Below are positions 33,259 to 41,962 of a stretch of 64,000 nt of DNA, one piece after another. The DNA is from Clostridiales bacterium. Lineage in GTDB: Bacteria; Bacillota; Clostridia; Oscillospirales; CAG-272. The position numbers were made by a program, and so were the translations under genes. Position 1 is the first letter of the stretch. The number at the start of each line of letters is the position of its first letter. Below the pieces are notes generated by a model. The model had not been told where the DNA came from, ran no database searches, and saw only the letters and a program-made list of their open reading frames with translations. The stretch lies in NCBI GenBank assembly GCA_012800735.1, contig JAAZIU010000019.1, positions 1-64,000 of the forward strand, given 5' to 3'.

Positions 33259-34692
33259 TCATCGAGGCTTGTATTCGGGGGCGTGCACATGTTCAAGCAC
33301 GGTCAGCTCTTTGCTTTCCATATTTTCAAGCAGCCAGGCGTTTCTGCGCATCAGCCAGCGTCGCAGAAGACCGACGTTGCCGTCGAAGGTCAGCTTCGGT
33401 TCCTGATTGTCGTAATAGCCGTAAGAGACATTTACTTTAAATATCTCGTAATTGCGCTTGAATGATTCGGCATAGCGCAGCTTGATGCGGTCTATCCAGT
33501 TGTCCTCTCCTTCAAATATTCCTTTAATCAAAGGCTGAAGCTCAAGAAAGCGCTCATTTACGAGGCCATGAAAATATTCGTCGGAGATAAGGTCCGCATA
33601 CCAGTCGCGGCGGCACCAGAAGCCCTCCGCCGAATCGCCGGTGCCGAGGTCGGAGCCGTCATAAGCGTCGCTGTGGTATTCGTAGTATTTCGGCTCGCCG
33701 TAACTGCAGTTGCCCATCGAAAGGTCAAAATCCCATGGCGGGCCTGCGTAAAGCATGTCGTTTTTTATGAAATATCTCGTGCTGAATTCGTTGAAATCGA
33801 TGTCCTTGAACAGCTCGTTCAGGATATAAAAATCAACGAAAGAGCCGATGTTGATATATTTGCCGTAACGTTTGCGGTCGCGGCTCTTTATCGCTTTTTC
33901 CGCTTCAAGGAAAAACTCGTTCAGAAACTCGTATTGTTCTCTCGTCGGATTCTCCGGTTTGTCAAATTCGAATCGGCTTCCGTAAATCGGGGTGGTAATA
34001 TAGCTTACCCCGCCTTCGGTTCGGTTGATGCTCCATTCAAGTATAAATTCGTTTTCAAGCGAGTTGATATCGACCCGCCCTTTGCCCTCCGCAACCGGCT
34101 CCATCAAAAGATATGAGCCGCGGTATTCGCCGTTGAGCCAAAGATCGCAGTATTCTCCCTGCGACGCATAAGGCAGCCGGAGTTTCTGAGAAAAATCGCA
34201 GACCAGTTTGCAGCGCATAAGGGATTTGTCGAAAACCGACGCCTGAAGCACCCATCTTTTGCCGCTGTCCATTCCGATAAGCGAATGCTTTTCTTCGAAG
34301 CGTATCGAAAAAGATTTCTTTTCGGTGCTCGCGGTAGTGTTGCCGCGGATTTTTATCTGTCCGTTATCATCGTCGACTATCCTTATCCTGCCGTCTATAT
34401 ATTCGACGACGGTAAGTGAGGCCGGCAGATAAGGCCAGCCTATCTCCGCGCCGCCGGTATTTATTATTACCTGCGGCAGGTCGGTGTAAAGATAGCCGTA
34501 TTCTTCCGGCAGAAGAGATGCGTAATCCGGAGGCTCGGTTTCCGCAGCGTTAGTATCGACAGCAGAGGTCTCTGCCTCCGACAGATCGGCGTCTTGAATA
34601 TCACCGTCGCTTTTACAAGAAAAGAAAACCGAAATCAGCAGACAAGCCAGAAGAATATACGCCGCCGGGAGGGGTAAAAATCTTCCTTTCAT
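33259..34692 (-). CDS. CotH kinase-like lipoprotein
   Basis: A 477-residue exported lipoprotein. Signal peptide with lipobox FFSC (Cys26), then an acidic Asp/Glu/Ala-rich linker (27-60). The CotH domain follows: IKIRGNTTASTEKKSFSIRFE, the basic WVLQASVFDKSLMRCKL segment, CDLWLNGEYRGSYLLMEP, and GPPWDFDLSMGN, whose Asp residues are the expected metal ligands. CotH-family proteins are atypical protein kinases in spore coats; extracellular anaerobe members are widespread with unknown targets, sometimes cellulosomal. It is the last gene of a four-gene minus-strand operon (Cthe_2159-like, MBL, Eis, CotH); 14 bases separate it from the Eis gene. Confidence 0.9.
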   Translation of the reverse strand: MKGRFLPLPAAYILLACLLISVFFSCKSDGDIQDADLSEAETSAVDTNAAETEPPDYASLLPEEYGYLYTDLPQVIINTGGAEIGWPYLPASLTVVEYIDGRIRIVDDDNGQIKIRGNTTASTEKKSFSIRFEEKHSLIGMDSGKRWVLQASVFDKSLMRCKLVCDFSQKLRLPYASQGEYCDLWLNGEYRGSYLLMEPVAEGKGRVDINSLENEFILEWSINRTEGGVSYITTPIYGSRFEFDKPENPTREQYEFLNEFFLEAEKAIKSRDRKRYGKYINIGSFVDFYILNELFKDIDFNEFSTRYFIKNDMLYAGPPWDFDLSMGNCSYGEPKYYEYHSDAYDGSDLGTGDSAEGFWCRRDWYADLISDEYFHGLVNERFLELQPLIKGIFEGEDNWIDRIKLRYAESFKRNYEIFKVNVSYGYYDNQEPKLTFDGNVGLLRRWLMRRNAWLLENMESKELTVLEHVHAPEYKPR

Positions 34693-34706
34693 AGAAATAT
34701 TCCATA

Positions 34707-35945
34707 TCAGAATAGGGATGTGACGTAATTTTTCCTGCGGTAGAAAACCGCATCATAAGGTTTGTCGGGATTTATAATCGTTGCTCCGCTCAGGTATTCC
34801 GCCTCTTCTATGCCGAAGATACCGAGTCCCAAGAGCGTAAGCGCCTGTATGTCGCACTCGATATCGGGCTCGTCTTCGCATCTTTGCGCCGAGCATTCCC
34901 CGTTTTCAAAGAATATTTTATATACTCCGTCATTTTCCGGAAGAAAAGCGTCGGTAACTGCAACGTTGAATTCTCCGTCGCCTTTCGGGGTAATCCATCC
35001 GAAGAAATCTTCCGGGTTTAGAATACGCGCCATGCCGTGAGAGTAAATATTGCTGTTTGCGGAATTCAGCTCGGGCACAATCGTATTCAGCCGTACAAAG
35101 TCCGGCAGACGTACTCTCAGGGTATGATAGCGCGAATTGAAGGAGCGAGCGCAGAAGCGCAGCATCTGTCTTAATGTGTCGGTGGTATCGAATATGAAAT
35201 CCGCCGGATGACCGAAGTTATTGATGCAGTTCATAACTCCGCCGTCGTTGTCAAAAGCAATATATCCGCGGGGGATATCGGCTTCGTCATAATAGACGTA
35301 AACGAATATCTTGTTTTTCTCAAGCTTGCCTTTGTAATTTCCGCTTGCTCTTTCGCCTATCGTTGAGAGATTGACACCTTCAAACGCCCGATCTCTTATT
35401 TTATCAAGCAGGGAAAGGTCCGATTCTGGGTTGAGCATTACAAAGCGGCCTTTACCTTCGAGTTTCTTTATAAGCTCATTTATTGCTTTGAAGGAGATAT
35501 CCCAGTCGCGGCAGTCTTCGGCGTTTTCAAATCCGAAGCGCCGATAATAAGCGCGGGAGAAAGGGAAAAGGTAGTCAAGCGCGTAACCGCGGCGGCGGTC
35601 TTCGCGCAAAATATGCTTCGTTACCGCGTCTACCGCACCGGTACCGCGATGATGCGGCAGGCTGGCTACTCCGCCGACGCCTCCCATATAAGCCTCGCCG
35701 CCGTCAAGCCTGACCTTATAAGGGGTAGACTGAACCACCGCCATGCATTCCGATTCGTCGTCGGTAAAGGCGCCGAAGTAGATGCCGCTCCATCCGTCGG
35801 GCGGCATTTCGAGGGAAAAAGGATAATCCCCCTCGTTCTCACACTCCGCTTTTGCCTTTAAATAGTCGTATTCGAATTCAAATGCCACCGAGCTTGTAAA
35901 ATCGGCGAGATACTCATATTTTTTGCTTATGTGTCTGATTTTCAT
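34707..35945 (-). CDS. Eis-type GNAT N-acetyltransferase
   Basis: A 412-residue protein built like mycobacterial Eis: an N-terminal GNAT domain, a second degenerate GNAT domain, and a C-terminal sterol-carrier-like domain (about 300-412). The acetyl-CoA binding segment GGVGGVASLPHHRGTGAVDAVTKH and LFPFSRAYYRRFGFENAEDC are typical of the group. Eis relatives acetylate amines, including aminoglycosides, but in commensal Clostridia the substrate is unknown, so no resistance role is claimed. It lies 17 bases after the MBL gene and 14 before the cotH-like gene. Confidence 0.88.
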   Translation of the reverse strand: MKIRHISKKYEYLADFTSSVAFEFEYDYLKAKAECENEGDYPFSLEMPPDGWSGIYFGAFTDDESECMAVVQSTPYKVRLDGGEAYMGGVGGVASLPHHRGTGAVDAVTKHILREDRRRGYALDYLFPFSRAYYRRFGFENAEDCRDWDISFKAINELIKKLEGKGRFVMLNPESDLSLLDKIRDRAFEGVNLSTIGERASGNYKGKLEKNKIFVYVYYDEADIPRGYIAFDNDGGVMNCINNFGHPADFIFDTTDTLRQMLRFCARSFNSRYHTLRVRLPDFVRLNTIVPELNSANSNIYSHGMARILNPEDFFGWITPKGDGEFNVAVTDAFLPENDGVYKIFFENGECSAQRCEDEPDIECDIQALTLLGLGIFGIEEAEYLSGATIINPDKPYDAVFYRRKNYVTSLF

Positions 35946-35962
35946 ATAAAGTCCGTTCTGAA

Positions 35963-36649
35963 TTAAATTTCCGTTTCAAATCCGTCAAAGGCAAGCTCAC
36001 AACCCGACGGCGCGAGCGCTTCGGCAAGGGCGTAGTGATCTTCTCCGGCGCAGCGAGCGATATGCGTAACGAAAAATCTGTCGGCATAACGCGAAAGCGC
36101 CTTCTTCATTTCGGCTATCATGCCAAAGTTGTTGTGTTCAAAAATGCGTTCGTCCCCCTCAAGCGGTCCGAGGGTACCGTCAAAGACAAATCCGGCGAAA
36201 CGACGGCGTCTTATCTCTCTTATCGCGGGAAGAGGCAGCCACGCCCCGTCAAGACCGTAGAAAAGCGTTTTTTCACCGTCGTCTATGATAAGGTGACTTG
36301 GATATGCGGTGGTTTCATGATTTGCCGGCACCGCAGTGACTTTGTATCGGCTGAATTCAACGGTGACAAAGTCAGCCGTTACGATATAGTAGGCTCCGAG
36401 CCGTCCCAGTCCGCGGATAGTCGCAGGACAAAAGTGGTCGGAGTGCGGGTGGGTGTTGACTATGTATTTTACACCTGACAGAAGTTCCGGCTTTTGAAAG
36501 GTTTCGGCATATTCAAACACGCAGGGACCGGGATCGACAAGCAACTCGCCGTTTATGATAATCGAGCTGAAGCGGCGAAAATTCCTGTCCGCCGAGGGTG
36601 CGGCGATGTTCCAGTCTGCGGCGCCGGTGCCGATAAAATGAAGATGCAT
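35963..36649 (-). CDS. MBL-fold metallo-hydrolase (PhnP-like)
   Basis: A 228-residue cytoplasmic metallo-beta-lactamase-fold protein. It begins HLHFIGTGAADW, has the zinc motif HPHSDHF (about 67-73), PANHET, and a terminal HIARCAGEDHY segment; the general layout is that of PhnP phosphodiesterases. The substrate is unknown. Mid-operon between the Cthe_2159-like lipoprotein gene and the Eis-like gene. Confidence 0.85.
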   Translation of the reverse strand: MHLHFIGTGAADWNIAAPSADRNFRRFSSIIINGELLVDPGPCVFEYAETFQKPELLSGVKYIVNTHPHSDHFCPATIRGLGRLGAYYIVTADFVTVEFSRYKVTAVPANHETTAYPSHLIIDDGEKTLFYGLDGAWLPLPAIREIRRRRFAGFVFDGTLGPLEGDERIFEHNNFGMIAEMKKALSRYADRFFVTHIARCAGEDHYALAEALAPSGCELAFDGFETEI

Positions 36650-36709
36650 AATATGCTCCGATAATGCAAATTAAGGGAAAGCCCGCGACCGGCTCTCCCG
36701 AAAGTTTGT

Positions 36710-37621
36710 TCAGTTTATTGCGATGCTTTCGCCGTTTACCGTTACAACCGCAGTCCCGTCGCCCAGTATGCTGGGGCTGTTAAAACCTTTGTCAGCGGTT
36801 GTTATCTCGATAATCACGCCGGTGACGGCTTCGATCCGATACTCAGACTTGAAGCCGTTATTGGCGGTGTCGATTATTATCTTGCCGCCGCGGAGGCGTA
36901 TCTCGTTTGAGGACTGAATACCGTCGTCCATGCATTTTATGTTGATCTCGCCGCCGTCTATCTTGACAATACCCTTAGTGGATTTGTCGGGGAATGTTGA
37001 CTTGATGCCGTCCCTGCCGGCGTCGATCGTTATGATTCCTCCGTCGATTTTGACGCTGTCGCGGCCTTTTATTCCGTGTGTTCCGGCGGTGATGTTGATT
37101 ATGCCGGTTTTGACCTTCAGGTCGTCGGATGAATGTATGCCTTCGTTTGCCGAATTGACCGTAAGGGTGCCCAGCCCCTGAAAGATCATATCGCAGCGGC
37201 CGAAAATCGCGGCGTCGTCATCGTATCTGCCCTGCGGTCGTTTGTCGTTGATGTCGGCAACAGCGCCGTCATTGATAATGAAGTAAACATTCTCTCCCCT
37301 GATTATCTGAATTACCGACGCAGTAGAGCAGGCAAGGGAAAGATCGTCGAAGTAGAGGAAGATATCCCCCAGCTCCGGCGAATCAATAACAAGTCTGCCT
37401 TCGGGGCAGCTGCCGGCGAGGGTATAGCTGCCGCTGCGGCTTATCGTGACCGTCGTTCCGTCTGCCGCAGCGCCTTCGGCGGCGCTGGTTGCCGAATCGT
37501 CGCTCCAGGTTATCAGGTTTGTCTTCGACGACTCGCAGGAGGAAAAAGCCGCGAGAGTTAAAAGCAGCACTGCCGCAGTCAGGAAGTAAGATATAGTTTT
37601 TTTGTGGTAAAATATTGTCAT
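36710..37621 (-). CDS. Cthe_2159-like carbohydrate-binding lipoprotein (parallel beta-helix)
   Basis: A 303-residue exported protein. The signal peptide ends at lipobox FSSC (Cys29). The remainder is a run of short beta repeats with Asp/Gly turns (IKGRDSVKIDGGIITID, IKSTFPDK, IKIDGGEINIKC, IQSSNEIRLRGGKIII), a right-handed parallel beta-helix of the family typified by Clostridium thermocellum Cthe_2159, a calcium-dependent polygalacturonate binder. It probably sits on the outer face of the membrane and binds acidic glycans. AAAGGAG lies ten bases before the ATG. It heads the operon that ends in the CotH-like gene, and a 20-bp perfect palindrome lies directly upstream. Confidence 0.88.
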   Translation of the reverse strand: MTIFYHKKTISYFLTAAVLLLTLAAFSSCESSKTNLITWSDDSATSAAEGAAADGTTVTISRSGSYTLAGSCPEGRLVIDSPELGDIFLYFDDLSLACSTASVIQIIRGENVYFIINDGAVADINDKRPQGRYDDDAAIFGRCDMIFQGLGTLTVNSANEGIHSSDDLKVKTGIINITAGTHGIKGRDSVKIDGGIITIDAGRDGIKSTFPDKSTKGIVKIDGGEINIKCMDDGIQSSNEIRLRGGKIIIDTANNGFKSEYRIEAVTGVIIEITTADKGFNSPSILGDGTAVVTVNGESIAIN

Positions 37622-37641
37622 GCGCGGGGTACTCCTTTTCT

Positions 37642-37661
37642 TTGTAAAGTCGACTTTACAA
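37642..37661. promoter_or_regulatory. 20-bp perfect palindrome upstream of the Cthe_2159-like gene, probable operator
   Basis: TTGTAAAGTCGACTTTACAA is a perfect inverted repeat without spacer, 20 bases before the start codon and just ahead of the ribosome site. Its form fits a dimeric repressor or MerR-type operator. The rest of 37622-37947 is AT-rich and shows no credible gene. Confidence 0.65.
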
Positions 37662-37947
37662 TCATGAGATATACCTATTAATTATATCTGTTTTCTATTG
37701 AAAAAGAGTGAACAGACGGTAAAATAAATGAAATACATATGCAGAAACTTGTTTTTGATGTATAACATTTACAAAACAAGCGAAAAATGCATAAAAATGA
37801 AACAAAAGAGTGATTTTAACACAAACAAAAACCGTCGTTCCCCGTTTATCTCTCAAATCCGTGTTTATTTGATAACCCGGAGGACGACGAAAAAGGGAAT
37901 AGTTTACCGGACAAATCAGGTTGATTTTCTCTTGTGGGCAGAAACTC

Positions 37948-39258
37948 TTATATCTCCGCTTCAGCGAGTATTATCGAATCGGTTTTCAATTCAACTATCG
38001 CGCTTGACCCGGGGAATGAGCAGATTGGAGCAAGATTGTTAGCCCCGTCAAGTAGATATACGGTTATTCGCTTCGCGCCCTCTAATTCAAGTTCGACATA
38101 CGCAGTCTTTTCGCCGTAGTTTGACATAACGGCAGCAGCCTTTCCATCATTTCGCGAGGCGGTAAAGTATAGTCCGTCCATGTTTTCGGCTTCACAGACA
38201 GCTTCATTTCCGATCTGCCTCATCCGCCCGAAGGCTTTAATCGCGTAATAGGCGGGAGTCGGAGTACCGGTGCCGCGGACGAAAAGCCCGCCGTAAGCCT
38301 GCTGCGGCTGCGCGTCGTAATAGCATGCGAGCGAAACGCCGTATTTCGGATCACAAAGCCCGAGCATGACGCTTTCCGCGAAAGCCGCGCCCTTAATCGA
38401 GCGCATGACATTGAACATATCCTCTCCCGCCCAGTTCCATTCGTTGAGTATGCTTTCGGTGTCCGAGTATCCGGCGGCGTCGAGCACCGAGCGGACATAT
38501 TCGGCGTGCTTCAGCACCATCGAGACATCCGAGTGATAAATATGCCAGGAAAAGAAATCGAGCGGGGCGCGGGTTTCTTCGGCGCTTATGTATTCAAGAA
38601 AGTCGTCGAAATAGCTGACAAAGCCTTTGTAAAAATCGGTCGCATCCGGATCGAACACCGCGTAAAACCCGCAGGAAGCGTAACCGCCGACCTTGATGTC
38701 CGGAAATTCGCGTTTCAGAAGATTTGCCGTTATTCTGTAAAGCTGAAAATATTCTTCTTTCGTTCCCGTCCACATCGGCGGATTTTCCGGCTCGTTCCAG
38801 ATTTCCCAGTATTTGATACCGTAATAAAAGCCGTCTGCCCAGCCTTCGTTATAGTGGCGGACGATATTCGCGCAAATCCTCGCCCACTTTTCCATATCGC
38901 GCGGCGGGCGCACCCAGCCCTTGAAATATCCGTGGTCGATAGTTTCGCCGAGACGGTAAAAAGGTTCGCCGCCGGCATCGACGATCGCTTTGATATATTC
39001 ATCGGTGTAGGCGAAAGTATATGAGCGCGGGTCGTTTTCATCAAGCTCCCAGATAGGGAAAATGTTGTGAATATCGGCGTATTCGCCGCCGCCGAGAGCC
39101 CCTTCGATGTCGTGCAGCCTCGAATAGGGAATATTTGCCTCGGAAAACAGCTTTCGGTTGTCAATTCTGAAATTTACGGCGCAGGGACCGCCTCCGACGC
39201 CGTTCAGCGGCTTTATCTGCCGTCCGGTTAATTCGTTTTTTACTATCAGCTTAGCCAT
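37948..39258 (-). CDS. Glycoside hydrolase family 39-like enzyme
   Basis: A 436-residue cytoplasmic TIM-barrel enzyme. The acid/base motif YWEIWNEPE places the catalytic Glu near residue 156, and ILNEWNW the nucleophile Glu near 273, as in GH39 beta-xylosidases and alpha-L-iduronidases. A beta-sandwich tail (about 350-436) follows. The frame extends 39 bases upstream, but the ATG at 39258 has AAGGACGGA seven bases before it. The preferred sugar cannot be fixed. It is monocistronic with a promoter just upstream and diverges from the sugar-binding lipoprotein gene. Confidence 0.87.
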   Translation of the reverse strand: MAKLIVKNELTGRQIKPLNGVGGGPCAVNFRIDNRKLFSEANIPYSRLHDIEGALGGGEYADIHNIFPIWELDENDPRSYTFAYTDEYIKAIVDAGGEPFYRLGETIDHGYFKGWVRPPRDMEKWARICANIVRHYNEGWADGFYYGIKYWEIWNEPENPPMWTGTKEEYFQLYRITANLLKREFPDIKVGGYASCGFYAVFDPDATDFYKGFVSYFDDFLEYISAEETRAPLDFFSWHIYHSDVSMVLKHAEYVRSVLDAAGYSDTESILNEWNWAGEDMFNVMRSIKGAAFAESVMLGLCDPKYGVSLACYYDAQPQQAYGGLFVRGTGTPTPAYYAIKAFGRMRQIGNEAVCEAENMDGLYFTASRNDGKAAAVMSNYGEKTAYVELELEGAKRITVYLLDGANNLAPICSFPGSSAIVELKTDSIILAEAEI

Positions 39259-39330
39259 CTTATTTCCGTCCTTCTTTATAAAACGCAAAATTACCATCGC
39301 CTGTATCCGACATTTTGTAATGTCATTATT

Positions 39331-39359
39331 ATGATACTATATTTTACAGGTAAAATCAA
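39331..39359 (-). promoter_or_regulatory. Promoter for the GH39-like gene
   Basis: Minus strand TTGATT (39354-39359), 17 bases, TATCAT (39331-39336), 73 bases before the start at 39258. The 39259-39603 stretch otherwise holds only the divergent promoter. Confidence 0.7.
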
Positions 39360-39455
39360 CCTTATTTTACATTTTCATTTCAGATATCTTGGTTTTAGGT
39401 AGATTTTTTTTAATATCGATATAAGTCGATGTTTTTTTCTTCATGATTGAAAAGG

Positions 39456-39483
39456 TTGATTATTCATGATATCATGATATAAT
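39456..39483 (+). promoter_or_regulatory. Promoter with overlapping palindrome for the first sugar-binding lipoprotein gene
   Basis: TTGATT (39456-39461), 16 bases, TATAAT (39478-39483). The spacer contains the perfect 14-bp palindrome TCATGATATCATGA (39464-39477), so a dimeric regulator bound there would block polymerase. Confidence 0.68.
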
Positions 39484-39603
39484 GTTGATACTATTATATG
39501 ACAACAAAGTATCTGTCTGTTACACAAAAAATAACTTCAATTTGAATCAAACAATTAAATTAGCCGACAAGTCCAAAATTAACTAAAGAAAGGAACGATT
39601 AAA

Positions 39604-41055
39604 ATGTTAAAGCATATTAGTGTTGTGTTAATGGTTTTACTGATAGCCGCAGCCGTGCTCTTTGTTTCCTGCGGTGAGAAAGAAGAACCTTCCGCGGATA
39701 CAATCGAAACGACGGAAACCACCTCTCCGGATACCGAACTGACCGATGGATTACCTGATGTTAACATGGGCGGTTTTGAGCTTACCTTCAGCAGCTATGA
39801 CGGGACAAAATATTGGTGGTCGCTGAATCAGATCGACGCCGAAATGCTGGAAGGGATCGGAGTCAACGACTCGATCTACACCAGAAATCGCATGATTGAG
39901 CAGAGATTTAATGCGGTTATAAAAGAAAAACGAATACCATCGGTAGAAGAATCTCTGATAAGAGATGTTATGGCGGGAGCGGTCGATTACGAGATAGCCA
40001 TGGTAAGCGACCAGAGGATCAATTCCTGTCTGACGCAGGGCGTATTGATGATGTGGAACGATATGCCCGGCTGCAATCTTGAAAACCCATGGTGGAACGC
40101 CGACGCGAACAGAGTATTCAGAATAGCCGGTATGCAGTATGCCGCGGTAGGTGATTTCAATCTGTCGATGTATTCCAAAAGCTATCTTTTCTACTTCAAT
40201 AAGGATTTGTACGGAACGCTCAATCAGGTAAGCGATCTGTACCAATCCGTTCTTGACGGAAAATGGACTTATGACAGATATTATAATGTTATCGATCAGT
40301 ATCTGTCCGACCTTGACGGCAACGGTGAATACGATAATTCCGACCAATACGGTCTGTCCGGCTTCCCCCGGGTAATGTATCAGATACTTCTTTCCGGAGC
40401 CGGCATCAAATATGTCGATTTAAATGAATCGGGAAATCCTTTCTTTGCTGTTCCCGGGGATGAAAGAGCTCTGGGAATCATGCAGAAAATGTCTGATGAT
40501 TTCGGGAAAACGAAGTCATATTTTGCGACAAACGACAGCGCGCTGTATATGCAAATGTTCGCAGGTAATCAAATAGTGTTCTTGGCTGACACCATGTGGG
40601 ATACCGAAAAATACCGTTCCTACGATATAAGCATAGGAATGCTGCCCGCGCCGAAGTGGGACGAATCGCAGGAAAATTACTACAGCATTACGGTAGGCGG
40701 AGTAGTAAGTGCGCTGCCTAAAACACTTCCCCAAAGCGATCATGAAAATGTCGGAATATTGCTCGAAGCCATGGCGTTTGCTTCAAGAAACGATACTTTA
40801 CCCGAATATAAAGAGATTGTCCTGAAAGGGAAATACGCAAATGACACTGAATCGGTTGACATGATAGATATAATATTCGACGGACAGGTATATGACCTCG
40901 GCGTATCGATCTGGGATATAAGAGGGATATTTATGACGAACATATTTGAAAAAGCAAGCCCGGATGTTGTGTCAACGACGGAAAAGATTAAAAGTCAGAT
41001 AATAAAACAGATTGATGCTTCTGTTGAGGAAGCTATGAACAGCGGCGGCTATTAA
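39604..41055 (+). CDS. Extracellular sugar-binding lipoprotein (ABC family 1 type), orphan
   Basis: A 483-residue exported lipoprotein with lipobox FVSC (Cys23) and an acidic Thr-rich linker. The body has the alternating alpha/beta pattern of ABC solute-binding proteins, with NPWWN, YFNKDLYG and the calcium-loop-like DLDGNGEYDNSDQYG (236-250). AAAGAAAGGAA precedes the ATG. ABC permease and ATPase genes are absent from the window, so it either uses a transporter elsewhere or is a receptor. It resembles the protein encoded at 47.4-48.9 kb, sharing the NPWW and DxDGxG regions. Confidence 0.88.
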   Translation: MLKHISVVLMVLLIAAAVLFVSCGEKEEPSADTIETTETTSPDTELTDGLPDVNMGGFELTFSSYDGTKYWWSLNQIDAEMLEGIGVNDSIYTRNRMIEQRFNAVIKEKRIPSVEESLIRDVMAGAVDYEIAMVSDQRINSCLTQGVLMMWNDMPGCNLENPWWNADANRVFRIAGMQYAAVGDFNLSMYSKSYLFYFNKDLYGTLNQVSDLYQSVLDGKWTYDRYYNVIDQYLSDLDGNGEYDNSDQYGLSGFPRVMYQILLSGAGIKYVDLNESGNPFFAVPGDERALGIMQKMSDDFGKTKSYFATNDSALYMQMFAGNQIVFLADTMWDTEKYRSYDISIGMLPAPKWDESQENYYSITVGGVVSALPKTLPQSDHENVGILLEAMAFASRNDTLPEYKEIVLKGKYANDTESVDMIDIIFDGQVYDLGVSIWDIRGIFMTNIFEKASPDVVSTTEKIKSQIIKQIDASVEEAMNSGGY

Positions 41056-41082
41056 AACCGACTGAGTATATGCTTTTAAAAA

Positions 41083-41118
41083 AAGACCGCCGAAATTTTT
41101 CGGGTGGTCTTAACTTTT
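41083..41118 (+). terminator. Terminator after the first sugar-binding gene
   Basis: AAGACCGCCGAAA pairs with TTTCGGGTGGTCTT (41083-41112 overall), followed by TTTTT after a two-base interruption. Confidence 0.78.
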
Positions 41119-41154
41119 TAATTCAGCTTAAAACAAAACCGATTCCGTTTTATA

Positions 41155-41934
41155 TTATTTCCCCGTAATCCCGGCAAACGCCTCATAATACCTCTCCCCC
41201 AGCTCGTAGAGCGCCTGGCGGCAGAAGTGGATGGTGTCGCCTTTGCAGGGATTATTGTTAGGGTCCTGGTCGTTTGAAAGCAGCCCGTCGGTTTCGACAA
41301 ACGCGGCGCTGCCGGCGTCGGCGCATACGGCGCGCATAGCCTTTATGACCGGCGCGACGATCCCGGCGTTCATCTCCGACCACTGCCGGACGAAGTCTCC
41401 CGCAATGAACGGCAGATTAGGCGCATCATACGTCTCGCGGATAAGCTTTATAAAAGTCATCAGATGATTGTAATGCACGTCATAACTTGCGTTAAGCGAA
41501 GCGTCCGTCTCTCCCTGATGCCAGAGCGCCGCCGTCAGTCGGTTTTCCGGGTTCAGCTCAAGCGCCGTTTTAATCATCGCCATCATCCGGACGAATAGAG
41601 GGTCCTGCGGCTTCCAGTTCCCGTCGAGGAATCCGGTCCCGCCGACGGCAGCGCGTATTATAAGCGCTTTCCGACCTTCTTCGAGTCTTCCGTCTTCGAT
41701 GTATCTTCTTGCGAAAGAGAGGGAGAAGTTAGAGCAGATCAGATTGTCGTAAATAATCTCCCTCGCCGGCTCGAAATGGAAATCCTTCGGAACCTGCCAG
41801 TCGCCGGTCAGGTACCAGACGCGGTAATCGAGCTTAAACGGGTTCTGCGCGTTGCCGAATCCGGTTCCGTCGCTGTTTGACTGTCCCGCCTGAACGATGA
41901 TGTCGAATTTTTCGCGGCCGAAATCTCTGAGCAT
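41155..41934 (-). CDS. SASA-family carbohydrate esterase (sialate O-acetylesterase-like)
   Basis: A 259-residue SGNH-like esterase. The catalytic block GQSNSDG (about residues 18-24) and the late block WHQGETD are those of the SASA/CE6 family, which removes acetyl groups from sialic acids or xylan; a further Asp/His (DTIHFC) completes the active site. The open frame extends 90 bases upstream but is rich in Arg; AGGAGG six bases before the ATG at 41934 settles the start. No signal peptide. Third gene of the operon with the GH2 enzyme; 28 bases from its stop. Confidence 0.88.
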   Translation of the reverse strand: MLRDFGREKFDIIVQAGQSNSDGTGFGNAQNPFKLDYRVWYLTGDWQVPKDFHFEPAREIIYDNLICSNFSLSFARRYIEDGRLEEGRKALIIRAAVGGTGFLDGNWKPQDPLFVRMMAMIKTALELNPENRLTAALWHQGETDASLNASYDVHYNHLMTFIKLIRETYDAPNLPFIAGDFVRQWSEMNAGIVAPVIKAMRAVCADAGSAAFVETDGLLSNDQDPNNNPCKGDTIHFCRQALYELGERYYEAFAGITGK

Positions 41935-41962
41935 GATAAGCCTCCTATATTTATATAGTTTT

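Noticed and set aside
37728-38042. 104-codon plus-strand frame
   Set aside because: It runs into the end of the GH39 gene on the other strand, with AT-rich codons and no ribosome site.
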